Positions 25,008 to 33,742 of a DNA stretch of 64,000 nucleotides are shown here, piece after piece (position 1 is the stretch's first letter; each line of letters opens with the position of its first letter). The stretch is from assembly GCF_003076515.1 (NCBI RefSeq), contig NZ_CP022390.1, forward strand, positions 806,001 through 870,000, in the 5' to 3' direction. Source of the DNA: Alcaligenes aquatilis. Its GTDB lineage: Bacteria; Pseudomonadota; Gammaproteobacteria; Burkholderiales; Burkholderiaceae_B. The notes under the pieces were generated by a model, which was not told the DNA's origin, did no database searches, and saw only the letters and a program-made list of their open reading frames with translations. A program made the translations under genes and the position numbers.

Positions 25008-26270
25008 ATGAATCAGTTGGCACTATCCCTTGATCACATATTGGAGCCTGTGCTGGCCGTATTGCCACAGCGCCGTTGGGATCTGGATCGCTTGCGCGTT
25101 CTCTTGCAATTGAATGTGCCGCCAACGGTGACCGTAGTTGGTAAATACAATCATGGCAAAAGTCGTCTGCTCAATGAGTTGATGGGCAGTGATGTTTTCA
25201 ATGTGGCGGACCGTCGCGAAACCGTCGCGCTGGCCGAGCACGTGCATGAAGGCGTGCGCTGGCTGGATGCGCCGGGTCTGTATGCAGACGTGGCCTTGCA
25301 GGATGATGCCCTGGCACGTGAAGCTATGGGTTTGCAGGCGGATATTCGCCTGTTCGTCCACGCTGCCAAAGAAGGTGAGCTGGATGCCTTGGAAAGCAAT
25401 TTGCTGCAAGAGCTGGCTGCGGATCATCAGCGCTCGCAGCGTCAGAACCTGATGGTCATCAGCCAGATTGACCAGTTGGCCGATGACGAGCAGCAAGAGA
25501 AAGTGTTGGGCGCCATTCAGCAGCAGTGTGCCGGTGTGACGTTGCATCCGGTGTCCAGCACCCGCTATCGCCAGGGGCGTGAAGGTGGCAAGCAGCGCAT
25601 GCTGGAGAAAAGCGGAATTCCGGCTTTGCAGGCTTCTTTGGAAGCCGCCTTGACGCGTGTGCCGCAAGCCCGCGAGTTCGAGCGCGAAGCCTTGCTGACC
25701 GAGCTGACACAAGAATTGAATGCCTTGCAGCAAACGCAAGAGCAAAGCCTGCACAGCCTGCAGCAGACGCAACAGCAGCAGCACATTGATTTTGTTGAAG
25801 GTCTGCGCAAAATTCTGGAAGGCATCGCAAAGGATCTGGAGCCAGTGGTCAATGCGCCCGGTGTGGATCATTCTCTGGTGCCGGATACCTTCGAGTTTGG
25901 TTTCAAGATGACGGCAGGCAAGCAAGAGCGTGCCCGTTTGCAGATTGCCTATTCGCGTGCGTGTATTGCGATCAATGGTCACCTGGTGGAGTACGGTGCC
26001 GTAGGCTTGCCAGCGGCGCAACGTACCTCGGTGCGCAGCATGGATACCGTCATGATTGCGGTGATGGGCGTGTCGGTGAAGTACCGTGCTGACCTGCGCC
26101 GCATCTTCTGCGAACAGGCTGGGCGCGACAAGCTGGTTCAGGACTTCACCCATTATTTTGACGTCTCGGATGGCCGTGTGGCCTTGGAAAAGCAGATCGA
26201 AACGACTGAAAACCAGCTTGAGCAAACGCGTCAGGCTTTGGAAAGTCTGTCCACATTGGAGCATGCCTAA
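25008..26270 (+). CDS. Dynamin-like GTPase, first of a tandem pair
   Basis: A 420-residue GTPase. G1 is GKYNHGKSRLLNEL near residue 46, G3 is DAPGLY near 87, and G4 is atypical (SQIDQL). After the GTPase domain a long Gln-rich helix (about 230-275) carries repeats of LQQTQ, and the C-terminus is coiled-coil-like (LEKQIETTENQLEQTRQALESL). No membrane segment is obvious. ATG 25008 follows AAAAAAGGAAGAGAC. The stop overlaps the second GTPase start by one base (TAATG), so the two are probably made together. Confidence 0.75.
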   Translation: MNQLALSLDHILEPVLAVLPQRRWDLDRLRVLLQLNVPPTVTVVGKYNHGKSRLLNELMGSDVFNVADRRETVALAEHVHEGVRWLDAPGLYADVALQDDALAREAMGLQADIRLFVHAAKEGELDALESNLLQELAADHQRSQRQNLMVISQIDQLADDEQQEKVLGAIQQQCAGVTLHPVSSTRYRQGREGGKQRMLEKSGIPALQASLEAALTRVPQAREFEREALLTELTQELNALQQTQEQSLHSLQQTQQQQHIDFVEGLRKILEGIAKDLEPVVNAPGVDHSLVPDTFEFGFKMTAGKQERARLQIAYSRACIAINGHLVEYGAVGLPAAQRTSVRSMDTVMIAVMGVSVKYRADLRRIFCEQAGRDKLVQDFTHYFDVSDGRVALEKQIETTENQLEQTRQALESLSTLEHA

Positions 26271-27811
26271 TGTCGGTGGAAAGCACGTTTATCAAGGCGG
26301 TTGCGCAGCTCAATCCTGCCAGTCAGGATAGGCAGCCTGCTATTGCCAGGATGGAGCAGTGGCTGGCGGATTTGGGCCAGACGACCGTGGCGCAATCCTT
26401 GTCCGGCACGGCTTTGGTCGAGCAGGGCACCTTGGCGCAAAGTGCTCAACAATTAAATCAGCAACTGCAGGCACAAAGAAAAGCCTGGGCGGCTTCCTGG
26501 TCGGCATTGGCACCAGCGCAGGAGTTGGCGGATCGTTTCCGCGATCGCATCATGCTGCTGGTGTTTGGTTCCTTTAATGCTGGTAAAAGCTCCTTATGTA
26601 ACTTCCTGGCGGACCGTTTTCGTCGTCAGGGTCATAGCGTGGATTTTTTTCGCCTGGCCGATGGGCAGATGCAGCCCATGCCTGAAGGTTTTCAGGAAGG
26701 GGCAACAGAAACCACGGTTGCCTTGCAAGGGGTATGTCTGGGCGAGAAGCTGGTTTTGCTGGATACCCCCGGCTTGCACTCGGCCAATGCGCATAACGCT
26801 GCTTTGACACAGCAGTTTCTGGAAAGTACCGACGCGCTTTTGTGGCTGAGCAGCTCCAGCGCACCGGGGCAGGTTCAGGAACTGGGCGATTTGCTGGTGG
26901 AACTGCGCCGCAACAAACCCTTGCTGCCGGTAATTACCCGCAGCGATCGCATCGAAGAAGATGAGATCGACAACGAGATCGTCAAAGTGCTTTGCAACAA
27001 GACAGCGGATAACCGCCAGTTGCAGGAAGAGGACGTGATGACACGGGCGGCGCAGGCTCTGAACCATTGGGGATTGAGCCGTGATTTGCTCAAACCCGCT
27101 TTGTCCTTGTCCGTGCATATGGCGCGTAGTCAGCAGGACGAAGATCAGGGCTTGGAACAGGCGGGTTTCGAGCGTTTGTATCTGGCCGTGCAGAACCTGC
27201 TAACGCCTGCCCTGGCCTACAAGCAGCGCAAACCTGCCGAACTGCAATTGCACCATATTGAAGAGGCGATTCTGAGTCCTTTGATGCAAACGCTGGAGCA
27301 GGGCGCTGCTCAATTGCGTCAGCGTATTGAAGAACAAACGGTAGTTTTGCAAGGCGCTGTACAGGTCCTGACCGAAGGCACCTGGCGGCGAGTGGTGCCC
27401 CAATTGCCCGAGGTGCTGGAAAAGCATGCCGGTAAGCAAGATGTGGCGGCTGTACGTACCGAGCTTGGCCAGAACATAGGCAAGGCATTTGCAGATCTAA
27501 GCCAGACGGTTCTGGTCAACTTTCAACTGACCCAGCCGGACGTGCCGACACTGAATCTGCCTGCTCATATTGGCTATGAAGTGTTCCAGGAGCAGGGGGA
27601 AGGGCAAGCGCCGCTGATTGACTACAACCGCCTGTACATGAGCTTGAGTGATGGGGTGATGACTGGTGCCCAGGAGCTGGCGGAACAGGTAGTGGAGCAG
27701 GCTGAGCAAAGCCTGGAACAGCTCAAGCAGGAGCTGATTGAATTGGAAAATGCTGTGGCTGATCAGGTCCAGGCTTTGGAGGCGATCAAGCGTCAATTGC
27801 ACGCGGCGTGA
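26270..27811 (+). CDS. Dynamin-like GTPase, second of a tandem pair
   Basis: A 513-residue dynamin-superfamily protein. The GTPase domain shows G1 FGSFNAGKSSLCNFL near residue 100, a Thr switch in ATETTVAL, G3 LLDTPGLHS, and G4 TRSD. A long helical stalk follows, ending in a heptad-rich coiled coil (about 455-510, VVEQAEQSLEQLKQELIELE). The tandem resembles bacterial dynamin pairs such as LeoA/LeoBC or CrfC-type proteins; roles in membrane remodelling, vesicle release or phage tolerance are known for some, but the role here is unknown. Confidence 0.78.
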   Translation: MSVESTFIKAVAQLNPASQDRQPAIARMEQWLADLGQTTVAQSLSGTALVEQGTLAQSAQQLNQQLQAQRKAWAASWSALAPAQELADRFRDRIMLLVFGSFNAGKSSLCNFLADRFRRQGHSVDFFRLADGQMQPMPEGFQEGATETTVALQGVCLGEKLVLLDTPGLHSANAHNAALTQQFLESTDALLWLSSSSAPGQVQELGDLLVELRRNKPLLPVITRSDRIEEDEIDNEIVKVLCNKTADNRQLQEEDVMTRAAQALNHWGLSRDLLKPALSLSVHMARSQQDEDQGLEQAGFERLYLAVQNLLTPALAYKQRKPAELQLHHIEEAILSPLMQTLEQGAAQLRQRIEEQTVVLQGAVQVLTEGTWRRVVPQLPEVLEKHAGKQDVAAVRTELGQNIGKAFADLSQTVLVNFQLTQPDVPTLNLPAHIGYEVFQEQGEGQAPLIDYNRLYMSLSDGVMTGAQELAEQVVEQAEQSLEQLKQELIELENAVADQVQALEAIKRQLHAA

Positions 27812-27920
27812 GGTAGCATTAAATCGGTTTTTCGTTGCCATGCAAAACACAGAAAACCGGCTGGATAGCGGTCAAACTTTAAGCTGATTTCATGGAATTG
27901 TGGCTTATTTGTTGAAATTC

Positions 27921-27940
27921 TAATGAGAATTGTTAGCATT
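27921..27940. promoter_or_regulatory. Fur box upstream of the ZIP transporter
   Basis: TAATGAGAATTGTTAGCATT closely matches Fur sites (its complement begins AATGCTAACAATTCTC). It lies 143 bases before the ZIP gene and suggests iron control of that transporter. Confidence 0.65.
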
Positions 27941-28011
27941 TCGATATTTGTGTTTTAAATCGAAGGTGAAGTCGCTATGATGGTTTGTATAGCATCCACG
28001 CCTTAGCCAAG

Positions 28012-28030
28012 AGCCGTTTTACGGCTTTTG
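28012..28030 (+). terminator. Small terminator-like hairpin in the ZIP gene leader
   Basis: AGCCG (28012-28016) and CGGCT (28022-28026) form a short stem followed by TTT within the 5' leader, 53 bases before the ZIP start. It could act as an attenuator or as the terminator of the GTPase operon. The stem is short, so confidence is low. Confidence 0.4.
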
Positions 28031-28082
28031 GTGTCTGTACAAGGCAAACCTGGATTGCGTAATTTTCTGGGGGCGCACGGCG

Positions 28083-29021
28083 ATGAAACCGAAAACAAGC
28101 CACTACTTTTTACCTAATAAAGGGACTTCGCCTCACTGGCACCAACACCTGCGTCTATGGATTGGACTGATCATCTCCATGGGCGGCATCTGGGCGCTCT
28201 GTCATCAGTTCTGGCTATATGCACAAGATCACCCGGTGGTCTTGCAGGCCCTGCTAGGCGGTTCCATCGCAGCGTTGGCCACGGCACTGGGCACGGTGCC
28301 TGTCATGTTTTCTCAAACCATGTCGCAGCGCACCCAGGATACGCTGTATGGCTTTGGGGCAGGGGTGATGCTGGCCGCTTGTGCCTTCTCCTTGGTTTTG
28401 CCGGGTCTGGAAGCGGCAGAAAAGCAGCAGGTGTTTGGCGGTGGTGCCTGGGGGGCGGGCTTAGCAGTGGGCTTTTCCATCTTGCTGGGGGCCGCGGCCT
28501 TGATGCTGCTCGATCGCATCCTGCCGCACGAGCATTTCATTAAAGGGCGCGAGGGGCCCGGTAATGCCTCATCGACCAAGCTGCGCCGTACCTGGCTGTT
28601 TGTGATCGCGATTATGCTGCACAACTTCCCAGAAGGTTTGGCCATTGGTGTGGGCTATGTGGGCAATGAAGGGGTGCGCGCCAATGCGCTGGCCACGGGT
28701 ATTGCCATTCAGGACGTGCCTGAAGGCTTGGTAGTGGCGCTGGCCTTGCTGGCCGCCGGTTACAGCCGTACTTTCTCTGTTGTGTTGGGCATGGCCAGTG
28801 GTTTGGTTGAGCCGGTCGGTGCGGTGCTAGGGGCAGTGGCAGTCAGCAGTTCGCTGGTGCTTCTGCCTTTTGGTCTGGGCTTTGCGGCGGGTGCCATGCT
28901 GTTTGTGATCAGCCACGAGATCATTCCCGAATCGCACCGGCAAGGACATGAAACCTTTGCGACCGGCGGTTTGATGATCGGTTTTGTTTTGATGATGTTG
29001 CTGGATACGGCATTGGGATAA
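28083..29021 (+). CDS. ZIP-family divalent metal transporter
   Basis: A 312-residue ZIP transporter with about eight membrane segments and a short N-terminal His-containing tail. The binuclear metal site motifs HNFPEGLAIGVG and QDVPEGLVVALAL are clear, and HEIIPESHRQGHE holds later ligands. It resembles the Bordetella BbZIP structural model protein. The Fur box in its leader suggests iron import or iron-linked zinc/manganese import. GGGGGCGCACGGCG precedes the ATG. Confidence 0.88.
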   Translation: MKPKTSHYFLPNKGTSPHWHQHLRLWIGLIISMGGIWALCHQFWLYAQDHPVVLQALLGGSIAALATALGTVPVMFSQTMSQRTQDTLYGFGAGVMLAACAFSLVLPGLEAAEKQQVFGGGAWGAGLAVGFSILLGAAALMLLDRILPHEHFIKGREGPGNASSTKLRRTWLFVIAIMLHNFPEGLAIGVGYVGNEGVRANALATGIAIQDVPEGLVVALALLAAGYSRTFSVVLGMASGLVEPVGAVLGAVAVSSSLVLLPFGLGFAAGAMLFVISHEIIPESHRQGHETFATGGLMIGFVLMMLLDTALG

Positions 29022-29141
29022 GTAGGTTCTAAAGACCTATACTAAGGCCCCTGTTCGGGGTAGCTCCCGTACTTGTTTTTTATCCCGCCTGTCAGCGCAT
29101 CTTGTGTCTGCTCGGGCGCTTCTTTGGCAGTGATTTCCAGC

Positions 29142-29756
29142 ATGCTACGCATAGACAATCTCAGTAAAAACTATGGCGACTACCCCGTTTTCAAGGGGCT
29201 GACTCATACCTTTCAGCCTGGCTGCGTGGCGCTCTGTGAAGAAGACAGCACCGGCAAATCCACCTTGCTGAACATTATTGCTGGCTTGCTCGAACCAGAT
29301 GCAGGCGAAGTGTGGATAGACGGGCATTCGCTGATGAAAGCGCCCCAACAAGCCCGCGCCCGTATGGCCTATGTCCCCGATAACTGCCTGCTGTTTCCGT
29401 CTCAAACAGGCCGCCAGTTGCTGGAGCAAGTGGCCGCTGAAAAGAAAACCCGTGTTGATGACACTGCGCTGGATCTTGCCTACCGGCTAGGCCTGGAGCC
29501 ACACTTGGACAAGCGTTTTGAGCAGATGTCCACAGGAACGCGCCGCAAGGTGTTTCTGGCGGCAGCGGCTTTGGGTGCGCCGGCTGTGATCATTGCCGAT
29601 GGCCCCAGCAATGGCCTGGACACACAGGCTCGTGCCGCTTTGGCAGAGCAATTCGAGATTTGGTCACAAGACCGTGTTGTGCTGTTTGCCAGTCACGATG
29701 CGGAATTGGTAGAGGCCTGTGGAGCACACAGCATCAATATTGCCGAGCTGGTGTAG
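29142..29756 (+). CDS. Orphan ABC ATPase with degenerate catalytic motifs
   Basis: A 204-residue ABC-type ATPase domain. The Walker A loop reads CEEDSTGKSTLLN, lacking the usual first glycines (GxNGxGKS). The signature is MSTGTRRKV instead of LSGGQ. Walker B reads AVIIADGPSNGLD, so the catalytic Glu after Asp is Gly. The H-loop FASHD is intact. No permease gene is adjacent. ATP binding may survive while hydrolysis is probably weak; a regulatory or structural role is possible. ATG 29142 is preferred to the upstream frame extension. Confidence 0.8.
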   Translation: MLRIDNLSKNYGDYPVFKGLTHTFQPGCVALCEEDSTGKSTLLNIIAGLLEPDAGEVWIDGHSLMKAPQQARARMAYVPDNCLLFPSQTGRQLLEQVAAEKKTRVDDTALDLAYRLGLEPHLDKRFEQMSTGTRRKVFLAAAALGAPAVIIADGPSNGLDTQARAALAEQFEIWSQDRVVLFASHDAELVEACGAHSINIAELV

Positions 29757-29800
29757 TCCTTGGGCAGTGCCCCTCATCTATCAGTCAATCAGCTTCAAGA

Positions 29801-29849
29801 AAGAGGCAGAGAACGCTTTGGAAAACGAGCGTCCTCTGCCTCTTTTTTT
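29801..29849 (+). terminator. Strong terminator after the ABC ATPase gene
   Basis: AAGAGGCAGAG (29801-29811) and CTCTGCCTCTT (29834-29844) form an 11-base stem followed by TTTTT. Confidence 0.9.
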
Positions 29850-29956
29850 GTGGGTGTTTCCTGATCAGTTCATAAATTCGGCAATCCTACGGATTCTTTC
29901 AGTTGTCCAGATCCCTACTATGGTTAAGCCAAACAAACCAAAACAAAGGAGACGAC

Positions 29957-31066
29957 ATGGCAACAGGATATATTTGGAACACTCTTTACGGCTGGGTAGA
30001 TACCGGCACGGGCAGCCTTGCCTCGGCTAATCTGGGTGCCCGTTTACAGCCGATCAGCCACCACCTGGCTCATCCCGATACGAAGCGCCGCTTTCACGAG
30101 CTGGTTTGTGCCTCCGGTCAAATTGATCATCTGACCAGCATCCAGGCCAAGCCTGCACGCGACAAGGATATTTTGCGTGTTCATACGGCCGAGCATCTGG
30201 AAAACATGAAGCGTGTCAGCGCCTTGCCAACCGGCGGCGATACGGGCGATGGCATAACCACCATGGGGAATGGTGGCCTTGAAATTGCCATGCTTTCCGC
30301 GGGTGGCGCCATTGAGATGGTCAAGAAAGTGGTCAGCCGGGAAGTCAGCAATGGCTATGCGCTGGTGAACCCTCCTGGTCACCATGCCCCCCGTGCCGGG
30401 GCAATGGGCTTTTGCATTTTCAATAACACCTCGGTGGCGGCGGCGTATGCGCGCGAGGAATTGGGTCTGGATCGTGTCGCCATTCTGGATTGGGACGTGC
30501 ACCACGGGAATGGCACGCAGGATATCTGGTGGAATGATCCTTCGGTTCTGACTATTTCCCTGCACCAGCATCTGTGCTTTCCGGCCAATAGCGGCTTTAC
30601 GACTGAGCGTGGTGAGGGTGAAGGCCTGGGCTACAACCTGAATATCCCCCTGCCTCCTGGCGGCGGGAATGCCGCCTACCTCTATGCCATGGAAAAAGTG
30701 GTGTTACCTGCGCTGCGCGCCTATAAACCGCAGCTGATTATTGTGGGTTCGGGCTTTGATGCCAGCATGATGGACCCGCTGGCACGCATGATGGTGACGG
30801 CTTCCGGTTTCCGGCAAATGGCGCGTCAGGTGATCGACTGCGCCGAGGAAGTCTGCGAAGGTCGTATCGCCTTTGTGCAGGAGGGTGGCTATAGCCCGCA
30901 CTATCTGCCATTTTGCGGTCAGGCCGTGATTGAGGAACTGACAGGCGTGCGTACGCTGGCTGATCCTTATGCGGAGTTCCTGGGCGGGATGGGTGGCGAC
31001 ACGCTATTGGACGCGGAACGCGCCTGCATCGATGAGGCCGCAGCCCTGTTGAGCGGACTGCGTTAA
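29957..31066 (+). CDS. Histone deacetylase-like amidohydrolase (HDAH)
   Basis: A 369-residue class II HDAC-like zinc amidohydrolase. Counting from ATG 29957, the active-site pair PPGHHAP gives H142/H143 and LDWDVHH gives D180/H182; SGFDAS and EGGYSPH supply the other Asp and the Tyr. Length and numbering agree with the crystallised HDAH of Bordetella/Alcaligenes strain FB188 as I remember it. It removes acetyl or other acyl groups from amines; the natural substrate is uncertain, perhaps polyamines. AAAGGAGACGAC precedes the start. Confidence 0.93.
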   Translation: MATGYIWNTLYGWVDTGTGSLASANLGARLQPISHHLAHPDTKRRFHELVCASGQIDHLTSIQAKPARDKDILRVHTAEHLENMKRVSALPTGGDTGDGITTMGNGGLEIAMLSAGGAIEMVKKVVSREVSNGYALVNPPGHHAPRAGAMGFCIFNNTSVAAAYAREELGLDRVAILDWDVHHGNGTQDIWWNDPSVLTISLHQHLCFPANSGFTTERGEGEGLGYNLNIPLPPGGGNAAYLYAMEKVVLPALRAYKPQLIIVGSGFDASMMDPLARMMVTASGFRQMARQVIDCAEEVCEGRIAFVQEGGYSPHYLPFCGQAVIEELTGVRTLADPYAEFLGGMGGDTLLDAERACIDEAAALLSGLR

Positions 31067-31109
31067 TTCCTGATGTGCCAGTGTTAAGCGGCGTCCCGGA
31101 TCGTGTCTC

Positions 31110-32045
31110 TTAATGGCACAGTCCGGGCACTGCCGCCAGGATCGCACCCTGTGCATCCGGCACATACCAATGATTCAGAGCCGCTGTGACAGCGGCTTCT
31201 GTTCGTCGGGTGATACCCAGTTTGCGCAGCAAGGACGTGACATGCGAATGCACGGTACGCTCGCTCAAAAACAGGCTGGCCGCAATTTCCCGGTCGGTGT
31301 AGCCCGTTACCAACCAGCCCAGCACCTGCATTTCCTTGGCACTGAGCGCAGCGGGCAAGGGGGCGGGCAGCAGTCGCACCAGAACATCGCCCTTGGGAAA
31401 GCGCTGCGCTTGCAGTCGATAGCTTCGTTTGCCTTCCAGCCAGAACGCTTGCAAGGTCGAGGTTTCCTGGCCCATGAAGGACAAGGCTTTAGCCAGTGCG
31501 GGGCTGAACTGGGAAGCGTCAGAGAGCATGTCCTCACGCATGATCAGCCCGCCTGCCTGTGGCACCAGATGCAAGACGATGCCGTTTTGCGAGACCATGT
31601 TCTGCATGGCCTCTTCCAGCAAGATTTTCGCGCCCAGCGCCAGTGTGCGGACATGGCGATTGAAGCATCCTGCTTGTTGGGAAGAGAAGTGAATCATTCC
31701 CAAATACGAGTCCCCGCGCTGTAGTTCTACCGTCATCCCATCCTGAAACCCGCCACGCAGCAGGGCATCGGTATAGATGGCAGTACTGCGAAAGGGTGGA
31801 TCCATGGTGTCCGAGCACTCGGAAATAGAAGGCGGCAGCAAATCGTGCGGAGAGGCCTGTGCTGTAAAGCCCGGTGCGTAGATTTGTGGAAAGCCGGTTC
31901 CCAAGGCCGACGCGCAGTTCAGGTTATAGCCTTCGCAATGCAACTCCAGATGGGTACGGCTTTGAGGTGCACAACCCAGAAGTTGCACCGCATCGAAGTG
32001 AAACAGGGAACGCAGGGATTGAATACGATCGCCGAGACTGAACAT
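31110..32045 (-). CDS. LuxR-type regulator with C-terminal HTH
   Basis: A 311-residue protein. The C-terminal HTH (LSAKEMQVLGWLVTGYTDREIAASLFLSERTVHSHVTSLLRKLG in outline) is the GerE/LuxR type. The N-terminal 230 residues have no domain I recognise and include Cys residues and a helical middle. The frame opens earlier only with TTG, so ATG 32045 is used. It converges with the HDAH gene; its target is unknown. Confidence 0.82.
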   Translation of the reverse strand: MFSLGDRIQSLRSLFHFDAVQLLGCAPQSRTHLELHCEGYNLNCASALGTGFPQIYAPGFTAQASPHDLLPPSISECSDTMDPPFRSTAIYTDALLRGGFQDGMTVELQRGDSYLGMIHFSSQQAGCFNRHVRTLALGAKILLEEAMQNMVSQNGIVLHLVPQAGGLIMREDMLSDASQFSPALAKALSFMGQETSTLQAFWLEGKRSYRLQAQRFPKGDVLVRLLPAPLPAALSAKEMQVLGWLVTGYTDREIAASLFLSERTVHSHVTSLLRKLGITRRTEAAVTAALNHWYVPDAQGAILAAVPGLCH

Positions 32046-32172
32046 GGCAGGGCCTGAGGATAAGTATGGTAAGGGCGCTAACAATCAACATAGCGTTTGG
32101 TGATTGAGAGCGCAATTGGGCCAAACCCAGGCTTGGAAGTGGTTCCGAGTATGGATGCACCCCCAAAGCAAA

Positions 32173-32194
32173 AACCCTCCAGACGTGGAGGGTT
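32173..32194 (-). terminator. Terminator of orfX-sodA
   Basis: AACCCTCCA and TGGAGGGTT form a stem; on the minus strand TTTTTGC follows. It lies 100 bases past the sodA stop. A second hairpin CCGCCC/GGGCGG (32229-32246) lies just before it. Confidence 0.8.
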
Positions 32195-32293
32195 GCTTGA
32201 AAAAGGCGGCAAGCCAAACTGCTTGATACCGCCCATCTCCGGGCGGGGAGATAGCTTAGGGCTGGTGGTAAAACGACCGGCGGCAGAACCGTC

Positions 32294-32905
<612 letters not shown>

Positions 32906-32959
32906 CACGCACTCCTCGATAAACCCCCGGCCAGCGGTGCCTGGGGGACAGATTGAAAC

Positions 32960-33439
32960 TTAATGAGAAAAAGAGCGTTCCTGCGGGCTGACGGCTCCTA
33001 AGAAAAGGGCAGAGCAGGTGGGGACATGATGGGGGTAGCGACGCGCATAGCGCGCCAGCTCGGCATAGGTGCGTCGGCTGTGTTGCCAGGCGGCCATGCG
33101 CCAATCATCGGCCAGGTGCGTGTTGGCCGCCGCCCAGCACAAGGTTTCGTGTGCGGTACACAAGAGCAGGCCTTGTTCGTCACTTTGATCTAGCTGTTCG
33201 CAAGCATCGGCCAGATTCAAATGGGCAATGACCCAGGCGGCAATGGTGGCGTCGGCCCCTTCACAAGCGCCAAACAGCAGCGGTTTTACATAGGCGCGGG
33301 CCTGTTGGTAGTGCGCGATGGCATCGGTGTAATTGCGAGATTGAAAGGCCTGGTTTCCCTGCGTAATCAAACTACGCCAAGAGGCGAGCTCGTCGCGTTG
33401 GGTAAGAGCGTGTTGGGGCTGTTGGGTAACGGTCTGCAT
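32960..33439 (-). CDS. OrfX-like protein upstream of sodA
   Basis: A 159-residue helical protein with a TPR-like unit (LITQGNQAFQSRNYTDAIAHYQQARAYV) and several aromatic and Cys residues (CWAAANTHLADDWRMAAWQHSRRTYAELARY). A similar small protein, OrfX, sits between fumC and sodA in Pseudomonas. AGGAGCAAAGC precedes ATG 33439 and a Fur box lies immediately upstream. Its role is not known; co-regulation with sodA is inferred from the 54-base spacing and shared strand. Confidence 0.75.
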   Translation of the reverse strand: MQTVTQQPQHALTQRDELASWRSLITQGNQAFQSRNYTDAIAHYQQARAYVKPLLFGACEGADATIAAWVIAHLNLADACEQLDQSDEQGLLLCTAHETLCWAAANTHLADDWRMAAWQHSRRTYAELARYARRYPHHVPTCSALFLGAVSPQERSFSH

Positions 33440-33480
33440 GCTTTGCTCCTGATAAAAGGTAGCGCATCAATAATGAAATT

Positions 33481-33499
33481 AATGATAATGATTTGCATT
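33481..33499. promoter_or_regulatory. Fur box of the orfX-sodA operon
   Basis: AATGATAATGATTTGCATT is a near-consensus Fur box (complement AATGCAAATCATTATCATT), 42 bases before the orfX start. It predicts derepression of orfX-sodA under iron limitation. Confidence 0.85.
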
Positions 33500-33689
33500 T
33501 ATATTATCAAGGAAATCCAAAAAGCAAATCGTAAGCAGATCAAACGTCAGTTGGAAAGGAGCGGGGCGGGGGCGCTGAAGCCAGTGGTGCTGCGGCTTTT
33601 CGGGCTTGGTTGACGTGTTTAGGTGTATACCCTGTAGCGCCCGGATGCTTGTTCCAAATCAAGTTCACGTCGGCTACAGGACAAGAAAA

Positions 33690-33719
33690 AAGGCTGAAAG
33701 CCCGGGGGCGTTCAGCCTT
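33690..33719 (-). terminator. Terminator of the exported PPC-like gene
   Basis: AAGGCTGAA and TTCAGCCTT flank a 12-base GC-rich loop; on the minus strand TTTTTCTTG follows. It lies just past the stop at 33743. Confidence 0.85.
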
Positions 33720-33742
33720 GATATCAGTTTGTCTGAATCGTC

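Noticed and set aside
27941..28082. Possible manganese (yybP-ykoY) riboswitch ahead of the ZIP gene
   Set aside because: The conserved core sequences of that riboswitch are not present; only a Fur site and a short hairpin are seen.
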